Positions 1 through 6,997 of a DNA stretch of 32,770 nt are shown here, piece by piece. A program made the translations under genes and the position numbers. The stretch comes from Chloroflexota bacterium (GTDB lineage Bacteria; Chloroflexota; Dehalococcoidia; Lucifugimonadales; JACPCL1), in contig JACPCL010000043.1 in the NCBI GenBank assembly GCA_016179765.1, positions 1 through 32,770 of the forward strand, in the 5' to 3' direction. The first letter of the stretch is position 1. Each line of letters opens with the position of its first letter. Under the pieces are notes generated by a model that saw nothing but the letters and a program-made list of their open reading frames with translations, searched no databases and was not told the DNA's origin.

Positions 1-1
1 G

Positions 2-349
2 ACGCCGCCTCTTCTTGCTCACGCTCCGGTATGCGTGCATGGCGACGCCGCAGAAGCCAGGGCCGCCATGCGAGAGCAGATGGGCGCCTACCCTGCCAAT
101 CCTTTCTATACCCAGATGCTGGCGGAGGCGGGCTTTCCAGAGGTGCTGGAGACCAAAGCCTGGAGTGACCCTATGATAGACGCTGTGCTGCTCCACGGGC
201 GTGAGGACAGGGTAGAGGCGAGGCTACGGGAGCTGTTTGCCTTTGGAGCCACGGAGGTGCTTGTTTCGCCTGTGGTTACGGGGAGGGACAGGGCGGCTTC
301 TATGGAGGGGACCCTGCGCCTGCTGGCCAAGGTGGGCGGCAGTCTCTAG
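2..349 (+). CDS. LLM-class (luciferase-like) F420-dependent oxidoreductase, C-terminal part
   Basis: The reading frame is open from the window edge, so only the last ~115 residues of a longer protein are visible; the GTG at 35 is internal. The visible part resembles the C-terminus of luciferase-like monooxygenases of the TIGR03564 type: a PVCVHGDA segment like the PVCV-D strand/turn of that group, then a helical stretch with YTQML, and a closing FGATEVLVSPV followed by a last helix (TLRLLAKV). Family knowledge: these TIM-barrel enzymes use coenzyme F420 or FMN to oxidise or reduce small substrates; the substrate cannot be told here. The stop codon TAG (347-349) is also the first three bases of a dispersed repeat. 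Family assignment is moderately sure; cofactor is inferred. Confidence 0.7.
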   Translation, partial: TPPLLAHAPVCVHGDAAEARAAMREQMGAYPANPFYTQMLAEAGFPEVLETKAWSDPMIDAVLLHGREDRVEARLRELFAFGATEVLVSPVVTGRDRAASMEGTLRLLAKVGGSL

Positions 350-548
350 CCGGGTGTTAAAAAACACCTTTAGACCATCCCCCTTGCCCCCTTCCTGGAA
401 GGAAGGGGGCAGATTTTGTATCTGAGGCACACTCCTTCGCTTCCCCGTTCGCTTCGCTCAGGGCTTCGGCTCACTCAAGGACAGGCTCTCAGACTCCCGG
501 CAGAGGGGCAAAGCCCCTCTGCACTCCCCTTTTTCAGCAGCCTGCTAG
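347..548. repeat. Dispersed TIR repeat, copy R1 (long form)
   Basis: The left end TAGCCGGGTGTTAAAAAACA and the right end TTTTTCAGCAGCCTGCTA are imperfect inverted copies of each other. Near the right end is a perfect hairpin (501-521, stem CAGAGGGGC, loop AAA). It is non-coding and fills almost the whole gap between the oxidoreductase and the sulfurtransferase. A TA at both ends would fit a TA target-site duplication. The first TAG is the stop codon of the upstream gene. Confidence 0.7.
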
Positions 549-566
549 GCCATGGGTGAAAGGGTT

Positions 567-1394
567 TCACCGCACCACCGGGAACCCTTCCACGTTGCCC
601 CACTCGCCGAAGGAGGCGTCGTAGTTGGCCACCTTGTCGTAACCCATGAGCCTCAGGGTGAACAGGCCGTGCGCCGCACGGATGCCGCCCTGTCAGTAGG
701 TGTACACCTGCTTGTCGGGTGTTACGCCTATGTGGGTTAGCATCCGCCGTATCTCCGACGCTGGCTTAAAGGTGGTAAGCCCCTCGGTATCCATCACGCT
801 GAGGTACTCCAGGTGGCAGGCTCCAGGGATGTGGCCCGCGTGCTTGTTGCCCCGGGTGTTCTCTCCGGTGTGCTCCGCTAGCGAGCGCACGTCCCAGATG
901 GCGACTCCTGGCTTACTCACCTGGGCTTTCAGGTCACCCCCCTTGACAATCAGCGATGGGTTTACCCTGGGGGAGAAGGTGGCCCTGGCGACGGAGGCGG
1001 GTTTGTCCGTTATGGGCCTGCGCTCCAGAACCCACTTTCGCCAGCCGCCGTTCAGCACCTTGACGTTGGTGTGGCCGTAGTAGTTGAGCACCCACCAGAA
1101 GCGCGCCGCCAGAAGGGAGCTTCGGCTATCGTAGGCCACCACCAGGGTATCGTTGCCAATGCCCAGGCCGCCCATGAACTCCGCCACCTCTGCCTCAGAC
1201 ATCACGTGGATACGGTCTTGGCCCCCCTTCAGATAGGTGTTTGCGCCGACGTTCACTGCCCCGGGGATGTGGGCGCGGTTGTAGCCATCGGGGACCTCGC
1301 AGTCCACGATGCGGATGTTGGGGTCGTTCAGGCGCTGGGCCAGCCACTCCGTCTCGGCCAGAAGCTCCGGGCGGGCATATCCCTGGGTCGTCAT
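567..1394 (-). CDS. Rhodanese-type sulfurtransferase with in-frame TGA at the catalytic Cys (candidate selenoprotein)
   Basis: This is a two-domain rhodanese (thiosulfate/3-mercaptopyruvate sulfurtransferase) with a predicted length of 275 aa. The N-terminal inactive domain has RIVDCEV and HIPGAVNV; the C-terminal domain has AIWDVRSLAEHTG, AGHIPGACHLEY and then VYTY-TGA-QGGIRAAH. Family members have Cys where TGA (693-695) stands, as the persulfide-carrying residue in CxxGxRA. The frame stays open for 45 more codons with family-like sequence (LRLMGYDKVANYDASFGEWG) to TGA at 567-569. Start ATG 1394 has a GAGGTG Shine-Dalgarno six bases upstream. The most economical reading is Sec insertion at residue 234, supported by a SECIS-like hairpin just downstream. 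Alternatives are a recent nonsense mutation or a sequencing error (TGC/TGT to TGA). Without Sec the protein would be a 233-aa product lacking its active site. Confidence 0.75.
663..692 (-). promoter_or_regulatory. SECIS-like hairpin immediately after the in-frame TGA
   Basis: On the coding (minus) strand a 6-bp stem CCGTGC/GCACGG (681-676 with 672-667) closes a GGC loop. An outer CAGG/CCTG helix (692-689 with 666-663) adds four pairs, leaving a 7-base bulge on the 5' side. The loop begins 17 nt after the TGA and starts with G. As I recall the bacterial SECIS consensus, it asks for a short stem 16-37 nt from the UGA with a G in the first two loop bases. GC-rich coding sequence can fold this way by chance. 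Confidence 0.45.
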
Positions 1395-1480
1395 AGGTCA
1401 CCTCGGCAAAGGGTGGCATCATCCTAGCTGCGCCGCCCTGCCATGTCAACGCGCTTTGTCTGCGGCTGCCACGGGCGGTC

Positions 1481-1654
1481 TAGCAGGCTGCTGACCTCAC
1501 CCCCTTGTGTTCCCCCTCTTCCTTCGCTCCGCTCAAGGACAGGCTCTAAAGGGAGAGGGGGAAGATTGAATCTGGGGGACACCCCCATCCGCCGCAGGCG
1601 GACCGGCAGAGGGGCAAAGCCCCTCTGCACTCCCCTTTTTCAACACCCTGTTGA
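1481..1654. repeat. Dispersed TIR repeat, copy R2 (long form)
   Basis: It runs from TAGCAGGCTGCTGACC to TTCAACACCCTGTTGA. The outer half contains a CCCCCTCTT...AGGGAGAGGGGG pairing block and GATTGAATCTGGGGGACACC; the inner half has the hairpin CAGAGGGGC-AAA-GCCCCTCTG followed by CACTCCCCTTTTT. Most of the 378-base gap between the sulfurtransferase and the SelW-like gene is this element; the rest (1655-1772) carries the promoter of the SelW-like gene. No ORF in it looks real. Confidence 0.7.
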
Positions 1655-1733
1655 GTATTTTGGACTATGCTGGGCCGATGAATGGGTGGGAGGAAACAAC
1701 CCTTCTGTGTTTTCCCACGCTATGAAGATAGGG

Positions 1734-1739
1734 TATAAT
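1734..1739 (+). promoter_or_regulatory. -10 element of the SelW-like gene
   Basis: A perfect TATAAT lies 33 bases before the ATG at 1773. No good -35 is visible at the right spacing (TTTTCC region around 1710-1716). The same GGGTATAAT string precedes the lipoprotein gene at 29674. Confidence 0.5.
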
Positions 1740-1772
1740 CCTGCCTGATACTCGTGGGCGAGAGGTGACGGA

Positions 1773-2081
1773 ATGATGGAAAAGGCCCGTGTGGAGATAG
1801 AGTATTGCACGCAGTGCCGCTGGATGCTCCGCGCCGCCTGGGTGGCCCAGGAGCTGCTGTCTACCTTTGAAGGGGAGATTGCCGAGGTGGCCCTTGTTCC
1901 GGGGAAAGGGGGTGTGTTTGAAGTAAGGGCCAAGTGCCAGCTTGCATGGTCGCGCAAGGCCGAGGGCCGCTTCCCAGAGCCCGCGGAGCTGAAGCAGCGC
2001 GTGCGAGACATCGTTGCCCCGGGGAGGGCCTTGGGCCACGCCGACCGGCACGCCCGTGGGGTGCGCCCCGCTGGTGGTTAG
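1773..2081 (+). CDS. SelW/SelT/SelH (Rdx) family thioredoxin-fold protein, Cys form
   Basis: Residues 8-16 read EIEYCTQCR, the CxxC redox motif (CxxU in the selenoprotein members) at the end of the first strand of the Rdx fold. GEIAEVALVPGKGGVFEV, SRKAEGRFPEPAELKQRVRD and the end LGHADR follow the bacterial SelW-like family closely. Family knowledge: small cytosolic redox proteins thought to act on thiols or glutathione. ATG 1773 has GAGGTGA upstream and a TATAAT 33 bases before it. Family members usually stop just after HxDR; here the frame runs on for ten unrelated residues (HARGVRPAGG) into the first codons of the surface-protein frame, so the native stop appears to have been lost at about 2049. 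It is divergent from the candidate Sec sulfurtransferase. Confidence 0.8.
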   Translation: MMEKARVEIEYCTQCRWMLRAAWVAQELLSTFEGEIAEVALVPGKGGVFEVRAKCQLAWSRKAEGRFPEPAELKQRVRDIVAPGRALGHADRHARGVRPAGG

Positions 2082-4875
2082 CCTGGTTCCTGCCGTCATA
2101 GAAGACGTGGCTCCTGGCTCTATCCACACGATGGAGGAGACCATCCACGTGCCACCGGGCACGCCGGCAGGCGTGTACCAGTGCGTGGTGGAGTTCGCCA
2201 TCAATGGCGTGGTCTTTGCGGTAGAGCAGATTATTATTGAGGTGCAAATACCCGGCAACGTAGAGCCGCCGGTGGTGCACGCCACCATAGAGAGCGGCGA
2301 CTCCCTCATTGTGCCGAAGCTCATCACCGTGCCCAGCCCTCTGCCGAAGTCGCCGCTGCTGCTTGATGCCTATTGGAGCGCCCCCGGTGCGGCGGCCACG
2401 GCTGGCGTGCTGATTCTGGGCCCCACGGTCAGCGGTGGAGCCGCCAGCCTGGAGGCTGCTGCGGCTACCCTGGCCGGCCAGGCGCCGACGGTGGTGGATG
2501 CGGTGACGTGGGGTGGTATGACGGCGGCGCAGTTTGCCGCATACCGGGCCATCGTCTTCGGCGACCCCACCTGCGTGGGTGACCCTAGCCCCTTGGCCGC
2601 TGCAGAGGCCAACCGTGGTGTGTGGGGTCCCGTGGTGAACGGCAACGTGATTATCATTGGCACTGACCCCGTGTTCCATCAAGGGACTGGGGGTGCGGTG
2701 ACCCTGATTAACAACGGCATGAAGTTTGCCGCCGATGCCGTGGACAAGACGGGCGCGTACATAGACCTGAGCTGCTACTACTTCAGTGTGTCCCCTGCCG
2801 GGGAAGTGGCCCCTGCCGTCCCCGTGGCGCCGCCGGTGCTGGAGCCCTTTGGATCCTTCCTGGTGCACGGCCAGATAGGGGGCTGCCCGGCCGATGCTCA
2901 TATTGTGGCGGCGCACCCTGCTCTTGCGGGGTTGACGGACGCCGACCTGTCCAACTGGGGGTGCTCGGTGCATGAGGTGTTCCCGAGCTGGCCTGCGTCG
3001 TTCCTGGTGCTGGCGATTGCTCGGGACCTTCCGCCTATTTACACCGCGCCTGATGGCAGCGTGGGTTCCCCCTACATTCTGGCGCGGGGCGAGGCGCTGG
3101 AGGTGATCAGCGACATCAAGCTGGCGCCGAAGAGCGATACCAACCCCGTGGGGACGGACCATACGGTGACGGCCACGGTGTTGGAGGATGGCGCGCCGAA
3201 GTCTGGCGTGACCGTGACCTTCAAGGTGGTGGATGGGCCGCATACCGGCGTCAGCGGGACGGCCGTGACTCTTGGTGACGGGACGGCCAGCTTCACGTAT
3301 CACGGGACGACGCCTGGCACAGACTACATTGTTGCCAGCTTTGTGGATGCGGCGGGTAAGACCCAGTCCTCCAACGTTGCCACCAAGATATGGACGGGGC
3401 CGGTGAAAGCGGTTATTACCTACGTTCCGGTGGGGTGCGCGCCTCTCGTGGTGACCTTCGTGCCTGGGTCTATCACGACCCTTCCTGGCTCAACGGTGCC
3501 CATGGAAGAGACCATCACCGTGCCGCCGGGCACGCCGCCCGGTGTGGTGGAGTGCTGGGTTATCTACTACGTCAACGGGGTGGAGTTCTTCCGGCAGCTC
3601 CTGGTCATCAAGATCGTGGGGGTGCCACTCCAGCTCACCACCAAGGGCCAAGGCACCCTCTTTACCGAGGGCGGCCAGTTGAAGACCTCCTTCTGGGCCC
3701 GCCTGTCCATTGACGGGGAGTGGGGGGAGACCTCTGACGGAGAGATCACCGTCTGGTTCAGGGGCCAGCGCCTTGATGGGACGGTGGGCTCGGTGCGTCT
3801 GGTCAATTTTGAGCGTCTGAAGGGTACCTTTGATGGCGCCAAGTTCTGCGGTGTGGGTAAGGTGGACCATCACGGCGGCTTTAAGTTCTGCGCCGAGGCG
3901 CTGGACACTGGCGCCCCGGGGAGCGGCAACGACCAGTTCGGGATATCCATCTGGAGGCCCGATGGCTCAACGTGGGTCAAAGACGGCGGCCAGCTTGCCC
4001 TGGGCGACGTGAAGGCGAACCCTTCACTGGACCCGGTCAAGAACGGTGGCTTTGAAAGTTGCGACCTGTCCCGGTGGAACGTGAAGAACAGCGGGAGCGG
4101 CGACTGGACCGCAAACGGCGGGTTCTTTGACCCACCTGGCCCCGGCGGGCCAGTAGCGCCATACAATGGCAACTGCTCCGCCGTGACCTGGCAGAACGGC
4201 CCGGGGGTCCATACCCTGTGGCAGAAGGTGCATGTGCCGGAGTGGATGCCCAGCGCTTACCTGAGCTGGGCTGACAGGATAGAGAACTGGGCTGGGGTGT
4301 TCTCCGAGCATAAGCAGGAGTTCAGGGTCCAGATTTGGGATACCGAAGGCGGTCTTCTGGAGGAAGTGTTCTCCACCGACCCAGGGGACCCAGTGGTGAA
4401 CCCCTGGACGCTGCGGGTGGTAGACATATCCGCCTATATAGGGCGGACCATCATCATCGCCTTTATTGAGGAGGACAACCTCTTCTACTTTAACGTCCAC
4501 CTGGACAACGTGGCCATCACCATGGAGCCACCGCCACTCCCGGTGGGTGGCGGAGACGCGGGTGCTGGCGGCGGCGATGCGGGCGCTGGCGGCGGTGACG
4601 CAGGCGCTGGCGGCGGTGACGCGGGCGGTGGCGGCGGTGGTGACGCGGGCGGCGGCGGTGAGGCGGGCGGCGGCAGCGGTTCTGGCGACCAGTACCAGAC
4701 CAACCAGCCGCAGCCCACGGAGGAGGAGAAGGTGGAGCAGGGCACCCAGGCCGTTGCTGAAGCGGTAGCCGAAGCGAAAGCCATCCAGCAGCAGCTTGCC
4801 GGCGGTGGCGCTATTAGCCTGCCGGATGAGGATGATGATGAGGATACACCCCGGAAGAGGAGCAGGAGCCGGTAG
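2014..4875 (+). CDS. Large multi-domain surface protein, apparently 5'-truncated
   Basis: The frame opens at a TTG (2014) with no ribosome binding site, inside the SelW-like gene, and there is no signal peptide although the architecture is extracellular. Domains, numbered from that TTG: a PVGCAPLVV...PGTPAGVYQCVVEFAING module (about 17-80) repeated at about 472-540; a region with alternating strands, possibly ThuA/glutamine-amidotransferase-like in fold, at 110-360; a bacterial Ig-like domain (Big-1 type, TATVLEDGAPKSGVTVTFKV) at 380-460; a post-COAP-1-like domain at about 541-668; a jelly-roll/carbohydrate-binding-like domain (NGGFESCDLSRW) at 676-840; a (GGGDAGA)n linker at 846-895; and an acidic then basic tail ending RKRSRSR. 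No sortase motif is seen. I infer that the original 5' end was lost by deletion, or that this is an assembly join. Function is unknown beyond likely surface adhesion or binding. Confidence 0.7.
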   Translation: MPRGGPWATPTGTPVGCAPLVVSLVPAVIEDVAPGSIHTMEETIHVPPGTPAGVYQCVVEFAINGVVFAVEQIIIEVQIPGNVEPPVVHATIESGDSLIVPKLITVPSPLPKSPLLLDAYWSAPGAAATAGVLILGPTVSGGAASLEAAAATLAGQAPTVVDAVTWGGMTAAQFAAYRAIVFGDPTCVGDPSPLAAAEANRGVWGPVVNGNVIIIGTDPVFHQGTGGAVTLINNGMKFAADAVDKTGAYIDLSCYYFSVSPAGEVAPAVPVAPPVLEPFGSFLVHGQIGGCPADAHIVAAHPALAGLTDADLSNWGCSVHEVFPSWPASFLVLAIARDLPPIYTAPDGSVGSPYILARGEALEVISDIKLAPKSDTNPVGTDHTVTATVLEDGAPKSGVTVTFKVVDGPHTGVSGTAVTLGDGTASFTYHGTTPGTDYIVASFVDAAGKTQSSNVATKIWTGPVKAVITYVPVGCAPLVVTFVPGSITTLPGSTVPMEETITVPPGTPPGVVECWVIYYVNGVEFFRQLLVIKIVGVPLQLTTKGQGTLFTEGGQLKTSFWARLSIDGEWGETSDGEITVWFRGQRLDGTVGSVRLVNFERLKGTFDGAKFCGVGKVDHHGGFKFCAEALDTGAPGSGNDQFGISIWRPDGSTWVKDGGQLALGDVKANPSLDPVKNGGFESCDLSRWNVKNSGSGDWTANGGFFDPPGPGGPVAPYNGNCSAVTWQNGPGVHTLWQKVHVPEWMPSAYLSWADRIENWAGVFSEHKQEFRVQIWDTEGGLLEEVFSTDPGDPVVNPWTLRVVDISAYIGRTIIIAFIEEDNLFYFNVHLDNVAITMEPPPLPVGGGDAGAGGGDAGAGGGDAGAGGGDAGGGGGGDAGGGGEAGGGSGSGDQYQTNQPQPTEEEKVEQGTQAVAEAVAEAKAIQQQLAGGGAISLPDEDDDEDTPRKRSRSR

Positions 4876-4898
4876 TCCTATCAGCAGATGAGGAAGCT

Positions 4899-4934
4899 AC
4901 GGGGCCAGCCTTTCAAGGAGAGGGCTGGCCCCGT
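4899..4934 (+). terminator. Intrinsic terminator after the surface protein gene
   Basis: A 12-bp perfect stem ACGGGGCCAGCC / GGCTGGCCCCGT closes a 12-base loop and is followed by CCTTTCG. It lies 24 bases after the stop at 4875. The T-run is weak, but position and stability fit a terminator. Confidence 0.7.
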
Positions 4935-5001
4935 CCTTTCGCCAGGAGGGAAGGGGCCGCGCCAGTTGCCCGCGCTGCTGCACTGGGATGGGAGGTAAGC
5001 C

Positions 5002-5103
5002 ATGCTTTCTGAACCTCAGCCGGTAGCTGAGGCCTGCAATGGGTGTGCTACTATGAAAGGGTACCTGGTGAGCAACAAAGCATCCTTCTGGCTTCTCTCA
5101 TGA
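5002..5103 (+). CDS. 33-aa ORF upstream of and overlapping lipA
   Basis: ATG 5002 is preceded by a near-perfect GGAGGT (4991-4996) at five-base spacing. The ORF encodes 33 residues, beginning MLSEPQPVAEACNGCATMKG and ending FWLLS, with a CxxC motif at residues 12-15. Its TGA (5101-5103) overlaps the lipA ATG (5100-5102) as ATGA, and lipA has no Shine-Dalgarno of its own. I infer that ribosomes finishing this ORF start lipA by translational coupling. Whether the peptide itself has a role, perhaps metal or redox sensing through its Cys pair, is unknown. It is not a recognised family. Confidence 0.6.
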   Translation: MLSEPQPVAEACNGCATMKGYLVSNKASFWLLS

Positions 5104-5996
5104 CCGAGCAGACCACCTCGCCACAGCCTTCCGAGGCCCGCCCAAGGCTTCCCGCCTGGTTTAGGGTGCGCGCGCCTGGCGGTGAGAACTTCGTCCACCT
5201 TGCCAACCTCCTGCGGGGCAATGGGCTGCACACGGTGTGCGAGGAGGCGCACTGCCCGAACATTGGCGAGTGTTGGGAGGGACGGACGGCCACGTTCATG
5301 GTCCTGGGAGACATCTGTACAAGGGCCTGCCGCTACTGCGCTGTCACCTCCGGCAGGCCTTTGGGGCTGGACCTGGAGGAGCCGGAGCGCCTGGCCCGCA
5401 CGGTAGAGCGCCTGAGCCTCCGTTACTGCGTCATCACCTCGGTGAACCGGGACGACCTTCCAGACGGCGGCGCTTTCATCTTCGCCCAGTGCGTTCAGAA
5501 GATTCGGGAGCGTCTGCAGGAGTGCAAGGTGGAGGTGCTTATCCCGGACTTCCAGGGCATGGGGCTACGGGGGATGGTGCGGGCGCAGCCTGACGTGCTG
5601 AACCATAACATTGAAACGGTGCGCCGGGTGTTTCATTCGGTGCGCCCCAAGGGCAGCTACGACTACTCTTTGGAGCTGCTGCGGCGAGTCAAGGAGCTGG
5701 ACCCGGCCATGGCCACCAAGTCTGGCATGATGGTAGGCCTGGGGGAAACCTGGAGCGAGGTGTTGGAGACGATGGGCGACCTGCGGTCGGTGGCCTGTGA
5801 CCTGCTGACCATCGGCCAGTACCTGCGCCCTAGCCAGAAGCACGCGCCTATTGAGCGATTTTACACACCGCAGGAGTTCGCCGCGCTACGAGATGAGGGC
5901 CTGGCCATGGGCTTTAAGCACGTGGCCGCCGGCCCCCTGGTGCGCTCCTCCTACCACGCCGGCGAGCAGCACGCCGCCGCCCTGGCGCTGGGGTAG
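5100..5996 (+). CDS. lipA: Lipoyl synthase
   Basis: Radical-SAM enzyme that inserts two sulfur atoms into protein-bound octanoyl groups to make the lipoyl cofactor. The 298-aa product has the auxiliary-cluster motif CEEAHCPNIGEC (Cys 47, 52, 58), the radical-SAM CTRACRYC (Cys 73, 77, 80), SVNRDDLPDGGA, the NHNIETVRRV strand and the C-terminal RSSYHA that closes the auxiliary cluster. All family residues are present. I chose ATG 5100 because the family begins shortly before LPAWFRV and because it overlaps the stop of the 33-aa ORF; an in-frame ORF extends to 5043 but with no start signal. No lipB or lipoate-dependent dehydrogenase gene is in the window. Identification is sure. Confidence 0.97.
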   Translation: MTEQTTSPQPSEARPRLPAWFRVRAPGGENFVHLANLLRGNGLHTVCEEAHCPNIGECWEGRTATFMVLGDICTRACRYCAVTSGRPLGLDLEEPERLARTVERLSLRYCVITSVNRDDLPDGGAFIFAQCVQKIRERLQECKVEVLIPDFQGMGLRGMVRAQPDVLNHNIETVRRVFHSVRPKGSYDYSLELLRRVKELDPAMATKSGMMVGLGETWSEVLETMGDLRSVACDLLTIGQYLRPSQKHAPIERFYTPQEFAALRDEGLAMGFKHVAAGPLVRSSYHAGEQHAAALALG

Positions 5997-6061
5997 CGCC
6001 GGCTGCTTGACGCCATCGGGGTGCGTCCTCATTTGCAAAGGAGCCCCACCCCAGAAAGAAG

Positions 6062-6108
6062 AGAAGAAGAGGGCACGGGCGGCGTAGCCGCCCGTGCCCT
6101 CTTCTTCT
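6062..6108. terminator. Bidirectional terminator between lipA and the MBL-fold gene
   Basis: A perfect 22-bp stem (6062-6083 with 6087-6108) has a GTA loop. The arms begin AGAAGAAGAGGG, so the 3' side reads CTCTTCTTCT on the plus strand. It sits between two convergent genes, 65 bases after lipA and 10 bases beyond the other gene's stop, and can serve both. Confidence 0.85.
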
Positions 6109-6118
6109 GGTGGCGGCC

Positions 6119-6886
6119 CTAGCTGTCTCTGGCCTCTGGGTGGCTCCAGGGCTGGTGGACGCCTTCCACCGAGATGGTAACACCCACGCCAGAGTCGCCT
6201 CGCTCAAAGGCGGCGGAGACGCGGATGCTGGTGGCGCCGCCGAAGTAGTGGGTGGCCTGGCCGGCGATGCGGAAGGGCCTATCGTGGCCGGGGTAGATGA
6301 TGTTGGCTAGGCCCAGCATCTTCCGCACACTGGCTTTGGCCTCGCGGTCGCTCCAGAAAATGAGGTACGGCTGGCCTCGGCTGACCGTGTGGGCGTCTGG
6401 GAAGGCGTCGGCGGCGACGATGGCGGCGCCCTGGGGCGTGTCCACCACCACGCTGATGTGCCCGCGGGTATGGCCCGGCGTCTCAATGATCTTCACCCCT
6501 GGCTCTATTTCAGTACCCTCCACCGCCTCCTTCACCCGCAGCCCCTGGAGGGTGGCGTTGAAGTAGGAAGGAGTGGCCCAGTCACCCTTGCGGGGCGCCC
6601 GGGCGTACTCCAGTTCCTTGGGGTGGATAAGGAAGGTCGCGTTGGGGAAGACGTCCACGTTCTGGGCGTGGTCCCAATGGGAGTGGGTAATGACTACGTA
6701 GGGGATGTCATCTGGCGATAGATTGCGCTGGGCCAGAGCCTCCTCCAGCAGGGCGCGCCGGCCATAGTGGCCTACGTCCACCAGGATGTTGGCACGTCCC
6801 CGGATCAGTGCGATGGTGGCCAGACCCAGACGGGTCTGGTCCGTGTTCACCGTCATTCCCGCCAGCAAGACATCTATGGTTGGCAT
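6119..6886 (-). CDS. MBL-fold metallo-hydrolase (lactonase/glyoxalase II-like)
   Basis: 255 aa with the full metallo-beta-lactamase-fold signature: THSHWDH (residues 67-73), GHTRGH (138-143), the bridging Asp in VAADAF and the last ligand His in YPGHDRPF. The layout, with the N-terminal VNTDQTRLGLATIALIRG and a short C-terminal tail, is like N-acyl-homoserine-lactonase and related hydrolases, but the substrate cannot be assigned. Start ATG 6886 has AGGAGGGG upstream. It is divergent from the B12 module, with its own TATAAT on the minus strand at 6911-6916, and shares a terminator with lipA. Confidence 0.9.
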   Translation of the reverse strand: MPTIDVLLAGMTVNTDQTRLGLATIALIRGRANILVDVGHYGRRALLEEALAQRNLSPDDIPYVVITHSHWDHAQNVDVFPNATFLIHPKELEYARAPRKGDWATPSYFNATLQGLRVKEAVEGTEIEPGVKIIETPGHTRGHISVVVDTPQGAAIVAADAFPDAHTVSRGQPYLIFWSDREAKASVRKMLGLANIIYPGHDRPFRIAGQATHYFGGATSIRVSAAFERGDSGVGVTISVEGVHQPWSHPEARDS

Positions 6887-6910
6887 AGCCCCCTCCTAGC
6901 TTTTTGCCGA

Positions 6911-6916
6911 ATTATA
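6911..6916 (-). promoter_or_regulatory. -10 element of the MBL-fold hydrolase gene
   Basis: On the minus strand this reads GCGCTATAATTC, 24 bases upstream of the ATG at 6886. A TAGACG at 6936-6941 could be a poor -35, with 19-base spacing. It is back-to-back with the plus-strand promoter of the cobalamin module. Confidence 0.5.
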
Positions 6917-6941
6917 GCGCATTGGCTAGGTGCTACGTCTA

Positions 6942-6970
6942 TTGACACGATGGAAGCCCTCTCGTACACT
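6942..6970 (+). promoter_or_regulatory. Sigma-70-type promoter of the B12 module
   Basis: TTGACA (6942-6947), a 17-base spacer and TACACT (6965-6970) form the best promoter match in the window. Transcription would begin around 6977, just ahead of the cobalamin riboswitch aptamer. Confidence 0.75.
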
Positions 6971-6997
6971 GCTCTCAGTATTAACAGCTTCATATCA

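Noticed and set aside
693-1394. Sulfurtransferase ending at 693 as a complete 233-aa protein
   Set aside because: It would stop one residue short of the active-site Cys position, and the downstream 45 codons are clearly the rest of the rhodanese domain.
1861-3303. 480-codon minus-strand open frame
   Set aside because: It is antisense to the surface protein, rich in Arg/His/Gly/Pro, with no domain-like motif. The plus strand carries recognisable domains; this is a GC-rich shadow.
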